A stretch of 64,000 nucleotides of DNA. Source: Nereocystis luetkeana (Eukaryota > Sar > Phaeophyceae > Laminariales > Laminariaceae). Every line of letters starts with the position of its first letter. The first letter of the stretch is position 1. Of this stretch, positions 52,401-61,493 are shown piece after piece. Made by a program: the position numbers and the translations under genes. The notes beneath the pieces are model-generated. The model searched no databases and had not been told where the DNA came from. It saw nothing but the letters and a program-made list of their open reading frames with translations. The stretch spans positions 8,672,313 through 8,736,312 of the forward strand of contig JARUPZ010000003.1 in NCBI GenBank assembly GCA_031213475.1. Reading direction: 5' to 3'.

Positions 52401-55400
52401 CGGCTAACAACAGTCGTCCCGCTGTTGTCAATTACTGTCTTCGATTCAGGGCGTTGTTTCTGGTTTGTGTTTGCTTCTGTGAACAACGTTCTGAGCTATT
52501 CCGACGGCATTTCCTTTTCCCCCCGTCCAGGAGCCCAGCTTTCGGGGAGCTGAGCGACACGCATTTTTTCCGCTTCTTGGTGGGGAGCCGAGAGGACCGG
52601 AAAGCGATGTGGGGGGAAGCGCCCATGGCCCCCGAGGAGATATTTGAGACCTTTGCGGTTTACATCGAGGGGAAGATCCCGAAGCTGGTGAGATGAACAA
52701 GGCGGCAAGGAGTAGAGGTAAAGGGTGAATGACATTCGACGGTTTTTGCTGCTGGCGTTGATAACTAAAATACCGTCTTGTGTTTGGTATTCAGCTGGTG
52801 GTGCTCCTGAAACGGTCCCGCGGAAGAAAGAAGCCCTCAACATGCCAGCTGTTGAAAACTGTACAACGCAGGAAGCCAAGCTTTTGGGATCGGAGACAGC
52901 AACATGTTTTTGGTGGCAGTCGTATCTGCGCAGGCAGAATTGTCGTTTTTAGTCCATGGCCATACGACTACGGCTATACATGAAATCAAGCACCCCCCCT
53001 CCCTCACCCCCCCCCACCCGTGAAAACCCGACGTACTCCGTCCCGGCATTGTAGGGGTGTGATGATCTATGGTACTACGGCCATGCATGATATCGAGCAC
53101 ACCCCACAATCACCCCTCTGCGCGATGGTCTCGTTCGGGGCCTGAGGCATCGACCGTTTCAACGTCTACTGCTGCAGAATACGTATACATCGAAGAATAA
53201 TGCCTACCAGGCTACGATGTTGCAATACATTTTTCAACCGCCCCTTCCCCCCGCTACCCCCCGTGCGCGCACGCCCTTTTGCTGCCCACATACCATGCGT
53301 CCGCCCCGCCGTACCCGCCGGCTCGGCTCGGCTCGGCTCGACTCGCCGTCGGTCCTGACCTGTCACCGCGTCTTGGTTGCCATGTTCAACTTGCCTCAAG
53401 CCCTGGTGTGAAGTGAGTCTACAGCAGGAGTCGAGCACGATTGGGAAGGAGCTGGCGGCCATCAACCGTCTTGGTTTTCTCACCATCAATAGTCAGGCAT
53501 GACGCGGAGGAGGGGTGTTGGTCTCGGGGAAGGGGAGAGAGCGGAGATGGGTTGGTGGAGAGGGCAGTTCTGACATAAGATGTGCAGTCATAGGACAGGG
53601 TTAAAATCACGGTGTGGCTTCTAGCTGTTTATTTAAAGCTGTAGCAATGTATACGCTGCCCCACATCATAGCGCTTGTTCTCACCGTAGTACTCCTGTTT
53701 TTCGTAGCGCAGAAGTTTTTCACAACGACTAGCCCCTCCTCTTGTGCAGTTTCCCCGATGTCTTGCCTGTCACGTGGCTAAACGTCTCTGCATGTCATGT
53801 GACACACACTAACAGCCTTCTGTAAATGGAGTCCCGAGCGATCACCCGGTCTTCGGGTGGGGCGGGAGCGGAGGCAGGGTATATCAGAAGGCGTACGTTG
53901 AGTTCTTCGCGTCCGAGAAATTGCTGGGTGAGGTGCTCGAGGTGTGCGCCTCACGCCCGGAGCTGAACTACTACGCGGTGAGGAGGACGAAGCGTGTTGT
54001 GCCGTAGTCGCTTCACACGTATTGCACCAACACAGTTTTTTGTTGGTGACAGAGTTTTCTGGTTTGTTATGTTCGCCGAGACGTACGTTTAGCAACTCGA
54101 CTGGGGGTGTCATAGGCGAGTGACGTGGTTGGGGCTTATGGGGATTAGCTTGTCGCCACGTGAGTTTTTTCCGCGATCAATTCCCCTCGGTTTTTTCGGT
54201 GGTGCGTCGACGTCGTGGACTTGCAGCAGTTGGCGGCGTTGTGTTGTACACACCACGGGTTGTGCATGCTTCGCGCTTAACTCTATCTCGTCTTTAAGTC
54301 GTGCATTTTGGTTTGGGAAGCTTTCGTGTCCAGCTTTGGGGCCAGACAAAAACCCTCCCGTCCCGTTCTAGGACGAGACTAGCGCATGTTGCCGACGTTG
54401 CCGGGATGTCCCCCGCTCTCTTCGCTCAGGTGAACGTGAAGGGAGTGACGCGATCGAGGGGCATCAAGGGCACGACGGCCTTGTCGTGGGGGGTGTTTCC
54501 CAACCGAGAAGTCCAGCAGCCGACGATTTTCGACCCGGAGACATACATGGTATGCACGGCATGCAGTTGTTGTGAAAAGCTCGTTTTCTTGTCAAAATGC
54601 ATCCCTTGCGCAGCTTGCGTCTAGACGTTTGATTACGTGAATCCATTCTTCGGCCGCTACTCGATGGTTGACCGAGCGACAGCGCTTGGTACCGCCGCGA
54701 ATGCTCTGCATCGGCATGCTAGCTGTCGTCGCGTCTAGCTGTACGACTGGTGCCGGGCAATTTAGAGGAGCTTATATCGATCAAGCGTGTAGCCACCCAG
54801 ATGCGGAGGTAATCCACACCGCGCTGGTTTCCGATTGCCAGAAGCGGCCCTCTTGTGGCAGCGCCGAGCTGCAACAATAGAAACGAGCCGGTGTGTAGCA
54901 CATGTGCCTATTCTATTCACGCAAGTACGAGGTGCGTCGTGAACCGCAGACGTTTCGATGGTTTTCGCACGCGGTGGTTCACATCGCTCGTGCGCATGAC
55001 CCCCCAACGGGTTCGAGCTTTGCTGCGGTTCTGAGGGCTAAGCCCGTCTGAAGGATGCCTTTCCTGGGGTGTGCAATTGGCGGGGTAGCCGTTTCGCGCA
55101 AAACCAGGCGACGTGTCAACTTTGACTGTGCCGTGCACGGTCGGGCGCCCTGCTATAGCGTTGGATTGCTGCACGATCGCCTCGATTACTGCTGGTGCTT
55201 CGTGCAGGCAGCGTTGTGCTCTCTGTTTTATGCTGGTGTTTCATTGACCTCAAGTGCAAGGTCCAGGTGTAACTGTCGAGGCGAGTCTTGGTCAAAAACC
55301 GTTCCTGCCGTCCCCCTAGGCGTCGATTTAGACTTACGATTGCGTATGAACAGAGTTTCCTTGTTTTGTCTCGGTCTTACGGTGGTACGCGATCACTCTT

Positions 55401-55622
55401 TGTTGCGATATGTTTACGAACGCACGGAAGGTTTGGAAAGGCGAGGCATTCCGACTGTGGGTGGACCTCTGGGCGTCGCTATACGATGACGAATCTCGCA
55501 GCGCTGAGCTCCTGCACGAGATGCACGACACGTATTATCTCGTCGCGGTGGTGGACAACGACTTCATCGATGGCAACCTCTGGGAGGTGCGTGGGGTGTG
55601 CGGAGTATGTGTCATTTCCTAG
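31430..55622 (+). CDS. MTHFR: Methylenetetrahydrofolate reductase
   Basis: Flavoenzyme that reduces 5,10-methylene-THF to 5-methyl-THF for methionine synthesis. Exons: 31430-31530, 44278-44440, 44927-45011, 45472-45689, 46044-46172, 47112-47277, 48985-49126, 51674-51763, 52531-52687, 53401-53496, 53816-53977, 54430-54549, and 55431-55586 plus a short end. Phases close throughout, giving 595 residues plus the end (plant enzymes about 592, human 656). The catalytic barrel starts [16 protein letters not shown], with E21 matching the family's catalytic Glu, then [16 protein letters not shown] (FAD/folate site) and FVVTQFFYD. The C-terminal S-adenosylmethionine-responsive domain is present, as in other eukaryotes: [43 protein letters not shown]. 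Exon 4 carries a small Ala/Gly/Asp-rich insert. The end shown is read-through after 55586 to a TAG at 55620, with AATAAA just beyond. A splice to 55808-55834 (GYFNEGHI) is the main alternative. Confidence 0.96.
32278..32630 (-). mobile_element. tRNA-derived SINE, full-length copy 2
   Basis: It is close to copy 1 over its whole length. On the minus strand the head carries a perfect T arm (CTGGGTTCGAGCCCCAG, a 5-bp stem and 7-nt loop) and the A-box-like D arm. The tail is A/T-rich (T-rich on the plus strand at 32278-32300). It is inserted in MTHFR intron 1, antisense to the gene. Target-site duplications are not clear. Confidence 0.9.
32690..33500. repeat. Degenerate repeat block with GGTACCATGGGTTG units
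   Basis: GCGGTACCATGGGTTG occurs near 32757 and 32983, each associated with GCATGCAC or AGCAGCATG and CTACAAA-type blocks. Related units recur at 36500-37010. The sequence is also rich in TAC/GTA triplets. Confidence 0.6.
33230..33327. mobile_element. TTAA-flanked palindromic MITE, copy A
   Basis: A 98-bp near-perfect hairpin bounded by TTAA on both sides. The arms read AGAACCGCAGTCCCGTTTTG and its complement. TTAA duplication suggests mobilisation by a piggyBac-type transposase (inference). It has no coding capacity. Confidence 0.85.
33525..34100. repeat. Degenerate array rich in TAACA/TGTTA, part 1
   Basis: Units of roughly 110-135 bp begin near 33718, 33852 and 33959. They share GTAACACTATGTT, a (T)ATCGTA(G/A)CA block and CGTTAACATT. 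The short motif TAACA...TGTTA recurs in inverted pairs throughout. Confidence 0.7.
35098..35127. repeat. (AAC)n microsatellite
   Basis: Nine to ten AAC units within MTHFR intron 1. Confidence 0.9.
35390..35499. mobile_element. Small foldback element (110 bp)
   Basis: GGGGATCCCTCCTAAATATC at the left end is the inverted counterpart of GATATTTTTGTAGGTATCCC at the right end. The interior is unpaired. It is probably a MITE, but only one copy was found here and no clear target duplication is seen. Confidence 0.55.
35560..36430. repeat. Degenerate array rich in TAACA/TGTTA, part 2
   Basis: Dozens of TAACAxxATGTTA-like inverted pairs occur at spacings of about 30-70 bp. They include a perfect 21-bp direct duplication (GTAACGGGATGTTACCAGCAG) near 35707-35748. 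Same motif family as 33525-34100. Confidence 0.7.
36500..37010. repeat. Degenerate repeat block, GGTACCATGGGTTG / AGCAGCATGCA units
   Basis: GCGGTACCATGGGTTGGG occurs near 36510 and CCGGTGCCATGGGCTACTAT near 36978. AGCAGCATGCA occurs near 36608, 36724 and 36969. This is the same family as 32690-33500, and it contains a younger MITE at 36809. Confidence 0.6.
36809..36939. mobile_element. TACGGGGGACCATAGTAAATAGG MITE family, copy 1
   Basis: A 131-bp inverted-repeat element with termini TACGGGGGACCATAGTAAA and the complementary end GCTATGTTCCCCCGTA. Flanking TA dinucleotides suggest a Tc1/mariner-like target (inference). The middle holds TACCAGGTACCTGGTA, itself a palindrome. Confidence 0.8.
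37411..37517. mobile_element. TTAA-flanked palindromic MITE, copy B
   Basis: A 107-bp hairpin with TTAA at both ends and termini TTAACCCTTTTAGGACTGCA and its inverse. It is the same family as copy A, with a slightly longer loop. It lies in MTHFR intron 1. Confidence 0.85.
37862..38725. repeat. Diverged direct duplication (about 350-bp units)
   Basis: Blocks at about 37862-38243 and 38399-38725 share the same order of landmarks: GAGCCTGACTCTGTG / GGGCCTCGCTCTGTG, GCGTGC(G/A)ACTGGACAACT, GGTGCCGAT.TC.CCCAGGTA, ACGTGCTCGGTGT, and a CTG tract followed by CTGAGGTTGA. The open minus-strand frames here are by-products of the CTG runs. Confidence 0.7.
39960..40430. repeat. Diverged direct duplication (about 170-bp units)
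   Basis: Copies at about 39960-40135 and 40258-40430 share GG(A/C)TGACGG..CG.AG.CTCCGAT, ACCG.CGCAG-type blocks, GTTGTCTAC/GTTGTTTAC and GTGCTCG. They are within MTHFR intron 1 and no function is seen. Confidence 0.5.
41182..41415 (+). other. Unidentified open frame beside the hAT remnant
   Basis: A 77-codon frame ([20 protein letters not shown], then [20 protein letters not shown]) with protein-like composition, ending immediately before the hAT remnant in another frame. I do not recognise it. It may be another piece of the same dead transposon or a captured fragment. Confidence 0.3.
41420..41611 (+). pseudogene. hAT transposase C-terminal (dimerisation) remnant
   Basis: The frame reads [20 protein letters not shown] then [20 protein letters not shown] and ends HESMKRK. 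This is the conserved hAT C-terminal dimerisation signature (SSAxSERVFSxxG). Only about 60 residues remain, with a stop just upstream and no catalytic DDE region nearby, so this is a DNA-transposon fossil in MTHFR intron 1. Confidence 0.85.
43385..43728 (-). pseudogene. Non-LTR retrotransposon (LINE) C-terminal remnant
   Basis: The minus-strand frame (106 codons) contains [20 protein letters not shown], then [20 protein letters not shown] and [12 protein letters not shown]. This resembles the segment after the reverse transcriptase in LINE-type elements that I associate with brown algal genomes. The reverse transcriptase itself is absent, so the copy is 5'-truncated or decayed. The family assignment rests on memory of similar proteins. 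Confidence 0.55.
46200..46898. other. MTHFR intron 5 segment with a long antisense open frame
   Basis: A 232-codon minus-strand frame fills most of intron 5. Composition is Arg/Pro/Thr-rich, there is no domain I know, and the segment contains an internal direct repeat (CGTAGCCAT near 46246 and 46347). Most likely a chance frame. Confidence 0.35.
49183..49619. repeat. 217-bp tandem duplication in MTHFR intron 7
   Basis: Two nearly identical copies (49183-49399 and 49400-49619) begin TTTGTACGTGTACATACGC and end GCCGAAGATTTGCGGGG. Only a few bases differ, so the duplication is recent. Confidence 0.95.
49531..50320. mobile_element. Long foldback element in MTHFR intron 7
   Basis: The left arm (about 49531-49815) pairs with the right arm (about 50029-50320) in inverted orientation. 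Matching blocks are TGCTCCTTAGTGCACTCCCG with CGGGAGTGCACCAAGGAGCT, TGGTTCCAGGCGCTTGA with TCAAGCACCTGGAACCA, and GGAGGAACGCAG with CTGCGTTCCTCC. The arms are moderately diverged around a loop of about 210 bp. The left arm overlaps the second copy of the 217-bp tandem repeat. No transposase is present. Confidence 0.8.
51030..51265. repeat. Short foldback / repeat cluster in MTHFR intron 7
   Basis: GGAGGAGCTCAAGTGGTTGC, then ATCAAGTTGTATGGCG at 51039-51090, recurs as an inverted diverged copy at about 51205-51262 (CGCCATGCCAATTGAGAC, GAGCTCCTCCGGGGTCATG). A partial direct copy of the block lies at 50935-50990. Confidence 0.65.
53497..53815 (+). other. Apparent GC-AG intron (MTHFR intron 10)
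   Basis: Exon 10 must end after AGT CAG (NSQ) to join the conserved PSVNG of exon 11 in phase 0. The bases that follow are GCATGA, not GT, and reading on meets a TGA two codons later. The acceptor is AACAG. Confidence 0.8.
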
Positions 55623-55807
55623 TACAGACTCTTTCTGTGCTCAAATAAACGAGGAGTGCGATATTTCCCAGAGTCTAGGAAACGCGTCCAGCTGTTGATG
55701 CAGAGCCTATATTATACAGTGCACGTGCGGTACAGTTCCTAACCTTGCAGTTCGCCAAGTTTCCTACCCGAACGGCCCCGGTTGCTTCATGCGGCCTGAG
55801 CTATAAG

Positions 55808-55834
55808 GGCTATTTTAACGAAGGCCATATTTGA
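55808..55834 (+). other. Candidate terminal exon of MTHFR
   Basis: After CTATAAG, nine codons read GYFNEGHI-stop in the phase needed by exon 13. The pyrimidine tract is poor, so this competes with the read-through end at 55622. Confidence 0.3.
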
Positions 55835-58370
55835 ATAGAAGGAATCGAATTTAATTCGGTTCGTTTTGGTGGAAAAGTACGAATATAGATCCTATCAGAA
55901 ACCACGTATTAACTTCGAACATTTTATGAGATCAGAATCACCCATCATCTCACACAACACCCGGCTGACAAGCACCGAGGAGCGCAGATAAAAGCGACGG
56001 CATGCATCGTCGTGGGTGCGCCGCCGCCAGCCTCTGTTTTTTTATGCGGCGCAGACTAGGAAGCAATCACTCTCAACTTCTCTTGGGTGGCCTTTGAACG
56101 CCACGCACGGAACACCGACGGTGATGCAGCTATCAATATCTTGAGCTTTTCCTACGTGTTTTGGGTCGATTGCTCGGTTCTCGTGCCGTTTGGCCGATCA
56201 AGCTGGTGGAAAAAATGGGCCCACGACCGCGACAATGTTTTTAAGAAGCCACCACCGGGGTACGCTCCACTTCGATCAGTAGCCATGATCGCGGCTGTTG
56301 CCCCCGTCGCCACCTGGTGAGGTTCACGAATTATCGCCCCGGTGGTGGTCGTCGGAATCTCGCAAACAGCGATGGATTGCCTCGGGGACGTTGGCCCAGT
56401 GAGAACATGCAACGTTGGACGAACTCCTCACACTTGATATCGATTCGATTCGATTTGCTCCAAGAGAAGTGTTCTTCTGTTTCATATGGATCTGATCGAC
56501 TTTTCCTTCCCCAAATTACAAATGCCTTCTTGGTGATTCGTTATTTGACCAACCAGAAGCAAATTCCACTGGGTTGCTACCAAATCTATCGCTTTGAATT
56601 GAATCAATTAAATTGTTTCCTACGTTCGAACAGCTGAAAAGTGTCAACAGTGTCGCGATTCCGCTTCGTACGTGCAAGCTTGTAGACTTCATATATATCC
56701 ACCTGGAAATGTTGGACCACGTGGAGAATTGAGGTACTTGTAAAGGGCACCATCTGGAACCATGCGGATATGGGTCTGTTACTTCGCTGGTATTAGAGCG
56801 CATACAGTGAAATTTTCCGCGGTAACCGTTTGGAGGTAAGACCACAGCATAACTTCCCAGCTCTGCTCTTGTGTCGACCTCCGTCGGCCGCTGCTTCAAC
56901 GAATTTGTCCCTTACACACCTCCGTGCACCCGACTCCCAAACAATGCTTGCAACGTTCGCCTACGTTTGTTTTGGTCGACGGCCTTGAAACCCGAATTCC
57001 GAGATGAATTTGTTCTGCCCCCATCATGGATATGGCCACGCATGCGGCAGTCACGCTTACACTAACGCTACTGTTCACGCTGGACCCTCGTGCCGTGTCT
57101 CTTGCGTTTCCGCCCCAACGCAGATTTTTGCATCGGATTCGAAGGCCATCTCCAACGCTGTGCCGTAGCACTGCACCGTAGACCAAAGCAACCACCACGT
57201 AGTTTGACAGAGACCCGGATTTTGATTTGTTGATGTCTCGTTGACCAAGAGTGTTTCGTTGGCGGTTTTGGAGACGACCGGACTCAAGCAGAGGAGGGCC
57301 TGCTTGGACGGAAGGGGCATAGTTGGCCGCCCGTCCTGCAATAGATTGTGTTGTTCTCATGTCGAGGTTTACCGCATCATAACGGGGGAAGACTTGTGGC
57401 GTCTAATGCGCTCAATCTGAGGGCAACGCCATATACGAAGTAAATGCTTGTTGGCCGGGTATACCTGGCTTGGGCCAGCTCATTGCTTGCGGCGCCATAG
57501 CTGATTCTTGTCAGGTTCTAAGTATGGAGAAGTTCACTCTTGGCGGTACCCCGTGTAGGGATGCTCAAACTGTTTTTTTTTTCGGACGTGTGAATGTTTC
57601 AACTCATATTATGCGACCCGAGTCCGCAGTAAAATTTAGCAGTTATGGCGTGGTACCAGTACCATGCCCACATGTTTCAACTGTACGGAATTGTGCGTTT
57701 AGGGGTGGAAATAGGAGCAGGTAGGGGCATAACCTGTGACTGGGAGGTTGGATGATGAGGCAAACCCTATTCTAGACCGCCGAGCATTGGCGATAAGAGA
57801 CCTTGCCAGTGTTTAGACTGCGAGGGCAGGTAGGCCGAAGGTATACTTTACTGTTTTGTTTGCGGGTCCGACTGGGCACGTTGTTCTGGACCAAGAAAAA
57901 AAAAAGAGAGCCGCTACACGTTTTTCACTCGCGACACTCTTCTGTGTGGACGTACATATTCGGCATCACCCCTTCCACTCGAGAGGAGGCCTTCTGCAGT
58001 GCTGTAAGGTAGCTGGCGGCTGGCGGTTTTACGCAGTAGCGGTAACGGCGTTAAATGGCGGGTGCTATTGGTTTACCCTTTAGCCTGTCTAAACAACAAT
58101 GCCCTCGTAACGGCCCACTACAAAAGAGAAGAATAACCACTCCCACTTCACTTCTGACGCGGCTGTTAGTTTGCCCCCGTGATCCATACCAAGTACGATA
58201 CCTTTCAGGGTTACATATATTGGCAGTGTTGAGGTTGTAGGGAAACGGGCCTCATTCACAGGCCAACAATTAAGATTGACGTTGTCGTTTCTATGTTTTG
58301 ATAACGTTTCTGTGTTGGATGAAGATTAGTTGTCTTGGGCAGTTAGAAAGCAGTTCCTTTGCGCAGCTTG

Positions 58371-58648
58371 TTGCCAACGGCTCTATGCCGTTCATATGTG
58401 TCGCCAATCGGCAACGAGCGACTCCTACTCGTTATGCCAATGAACTCGAACTTCGCAGCGAAAGAGCTGCTCTATGCCGCTCATATGTATCGCCAATCGG
58501 CAACGAGCGACTCTTACTCGTTATGCAAATGAACTCAAACTTGGCAGCGAAAGGGCTGCTCTATGCCGTTCATATGTATCGCCAATCGGCAACGAGCGAC
58601 TCTTACTCGTTTTGTCAATGGACCCAAAACTTCGCAGCGAAAGAGCTC
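58371..58648. repeat. 89-bp tandem triplication
   Basis: CTATGCCGTTCATATGT starts at 58383, 58472 and 58561, followed each time by CGCCAATCGGCAACGAGCGA and an AACT...GCAGCGAAAG block. The 89-bp period shifts frame in each copy, so it is not a protein repeat. Confidence 0.95.
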
Positions 58649-59889
58649 GTTCATGTCGTACGGCACACCATAAGCACCCGAGATACCAATTGCGAGTGTG
58701 CAGCGCTTGACCACTAAGCTCAATGCTAGGGATAATGTTGCTTCGAGGGGCAATGCGCAGCAGCAGCAGTTTCGTCGTGGGACGGCATCGGTGACGGGGC
58801 CGGGGGGGAGAGAGGAGCTTGCGCCATGGCCGGGGTAAGGATCGTCCTGACAAAAGTGTCACCCCACGGGGCGGAGTATGAATCGTCCGCGGGTGCGCCT
58901 TTGCACCCTGCAAAGAGCATGACTACCGAGCGGCGTGGCGATTGCCCAAGGGACCATGCGATATGAGCATCGCACGAACGTGATTGATTCGGCTCGTCTG
59001 GGAAGTACCCTCACTGGAACGGCACACGGCACAGCAAGGCAGCCGCCGTGCAGAGTCCGTGACAGCCATGGCAATACTGGCGCACATCAACTCCGTCTGC
59101 GCGTTGCCCCACGATCGGGTAAAGTTTGGTCGACCAGCAGCGGCACTCACAGATATGAACAAGCGTCACCCCGTTGGGGCGATGACCTCTAAAGCAGGCA
59201 TAGCACGACGGTGATTTGTGTACCTGTGCTGTGAACACTTTACCACGGCCGAAAACACATGGTATCAAGGGTATCGCGCCTATATACAGCGTGGCAAGGT
59301 AAAACCATGGAAAATACACGGTCCACCGTGGGGAAAGGACCATCCAGAGCCCATTGGGTGAGAGGGGTCAGCCTGATGTGAACAGGACGCCGGGCTAGGT
59401 AGGCCATTCCACAACGCTGGGTTGAGAATCGCGCCCATCGGTCGACATAGCACCAAAGTAACCGAGGTCTACGAGCCCAAGCTGGCACAAGAAGCAACGA
59501 AACCTCGCTCGCTCCGACACGACATGGACCCCATTGTAGGTTTGGGTAGATATCATCATTGCACCGCATATAATGACAGGAAATGCCCTCGAGAGCGCAG
59601 TACCATATGCTTGGCCGCGGATCGTCCCGGGGCGGGAGCGGGACGACGGCCCTCTTGACGTGCATTGGATCCGACCGAGGGGTAGGGTTGGCATTGTGCT
59701 CCTTTTCGGAAGGGTTCGTTCCGAAGAGAAGCCGGGTGAGGACCGCGGTATGGGTAGCACTTCTCGGCACGCAACACACAGAATGATTGCGGTGTGCCAA
59801 CTTATTAGGCCGAAGGGAATGGCCATAAGGGACCGCCTGGACATCAACGGTGTGAGCACTGCCGGTTGCGGCATCTGACGACGGGGAAA

Positions 59890-61290
59890 TTGACTTTCAT
59901 GGACGTACAGAATCTTCAATGGAATTAAAATCATGCCCGTTTTACTGCCATCAAAGTAAAACTTACTTCAAATACTTTCATGGAAGCAAACAAACTCGCA
60001 CGGAAATTGAGTTGGCGCATATGGGAGTGAAGAATACATCTCATGGAACCTTCCAGCAACTTTGTGCGGAAGATTTAATCAACTTCCATGGAAACAAAAA
60101 AAAACTCCCGTAAAAGTTGGATCTGCTTACATGGAAGTTGTGTAAGCTTCTACAGCATCTGCCTCCATAGGTAACGCCACCAATTTCTTCACCGCCCTGC
60201 CCCCCGCCTGGTACCTTGACTCCGCAGTGGGCGTTTCTTAGTTTTCACCCTGCTCCTACCTACAAGATGCAGAAATAAAATTAGCCCTCCGCGGGAGCCG
60301 TCGGAGGCCCACCAGTCACCTTGCGTCCCAGGAGCCATGGCAGTAAGCAAGTTTCATGGAAGCAAAATATTAATCAACGGGAGTAAATTTCACTCCCATG
60401 GTAGTACAAACACTTCCATAGAAGCAATACAATACAACTTCCATGGAAGTGGAAACACGGCCATGGAACTAAACAATCTTCCCACGCAAGCAAAACAACC
60501 CCCAAAGTACAATGCAAAGGCAGTGCGAAGGAAAGATCCGATACTACTACTGTATCTTGTTTATTTTAGAAAAATTGTCAACCTTCCTACAGCGAATCTT
60601 GTACATAAATAAACAGCCGCTGAAGCAAGAGCAGTCCCGACAACGATATCTATCTGCCCTCCTTGCGGACAGCCATGAAACGCCCAGTAGGTCACAGCCA
60701 CAGCTCCCGCCCCCCCTGCGTCCAAGGTGGCACACGAATATTGCTGCAAGGGAACCTGCACCACTTCGAGCGCAACTAACTGCATTTATGGCCGCAGGAC
60801 GCTGCTCGTGACCACTGTGCCGGTAGGCCGAATCCATCAGCTTGTTGCGAATTATACTGTGTATAGACTTATTCTGAGTACGATTCCATGGGGTGCTATT
60901 CCCCCCCCCCCCGGATACAAATGATTCCGGTAGGGTTCCATGCCCGCAATTTTTGGGCGATCTCCGTCCTCCTGTCGTGGTGCGATCCCCACCGGCCACA
61001 GGATAGAGTGACTTGTTCGTGCCACACGGCGACCCATACCCCCATAAAAAAAGGCCCCAAAGCATTGCTTCCCTTCTTGTCTTCACTTCCGTGGATGTCA
61101 AAAACAAATCGTCCATAGGAGCTAAGCTTTCACTTCCGTGGAAGTAAACGTTCCTCAACTTGCATCCCACCAGCTTCCACCAGCTGAAATGCCCACTACC
61201 ACGTCTGGTGGAAGCTGCCATGAACTTCCACAGCAGCAGTCCGCCGATTTCTAATACTTCCGCCAGCTTCCACCGACTTCGTTGCTAACA
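59890..61290. repeat. Cluster of CCATGG/CCGTGG-centred palindromes (ACTTCCATGGAAGT type)
   Basis: About a dozen variants of AACTTCCATGGAAGT occur at irregular spacing, for example near 59972, 60078, 60130, 60351, 60413, 60437 and 61130. The core is a 14-bp palindrome. The spacers are unrelated and partly unique. Confidence 0.75.
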
Positions 61291-61389
61291 TGAAAGTAAA
61301 TGGGTACATTTATTTGCGGACTGCCGTGGCTCGGCCCTGGACGTTCATGGTACTGCCATGACACCAGCACCTACCTGCAATGGCACTAT

Positions 61390-61493
61390 TACGGGGGGGG
61401 CATAGTTAACAGGACCAAATATTGTTAGTAAAAATGGTGAAACATATGGGTTTTTGTGTGTACCAATGGCCCTGTTAACTATGGTCCCCCGTA
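61390..61493. mobile_element. TACGGGGG... MITE family, copy 2
   Basis: A 104-bp element with termini TACGGGGGGGCATAGTTAAC and CTATGGTCCCCCGTA, and a middle with GTTAGTAAAAATGG and GGGTTTTTGTGTGTAC, as in copy 1 at 36809. Confidence 0.8.

Noticed and set aside
56516-57360. Two overlapping minus-strand frames (127 and 154 codons)
   Set aside because: Different frames overlapping each other, no domain recognised, no splice model joins them.
59240-59934. Overlapping open frames of 179-186 codons on the minus strand and 101 on the plus strand
   Set aside because: I looked for transposon polymerase or host domains and found none I could name.
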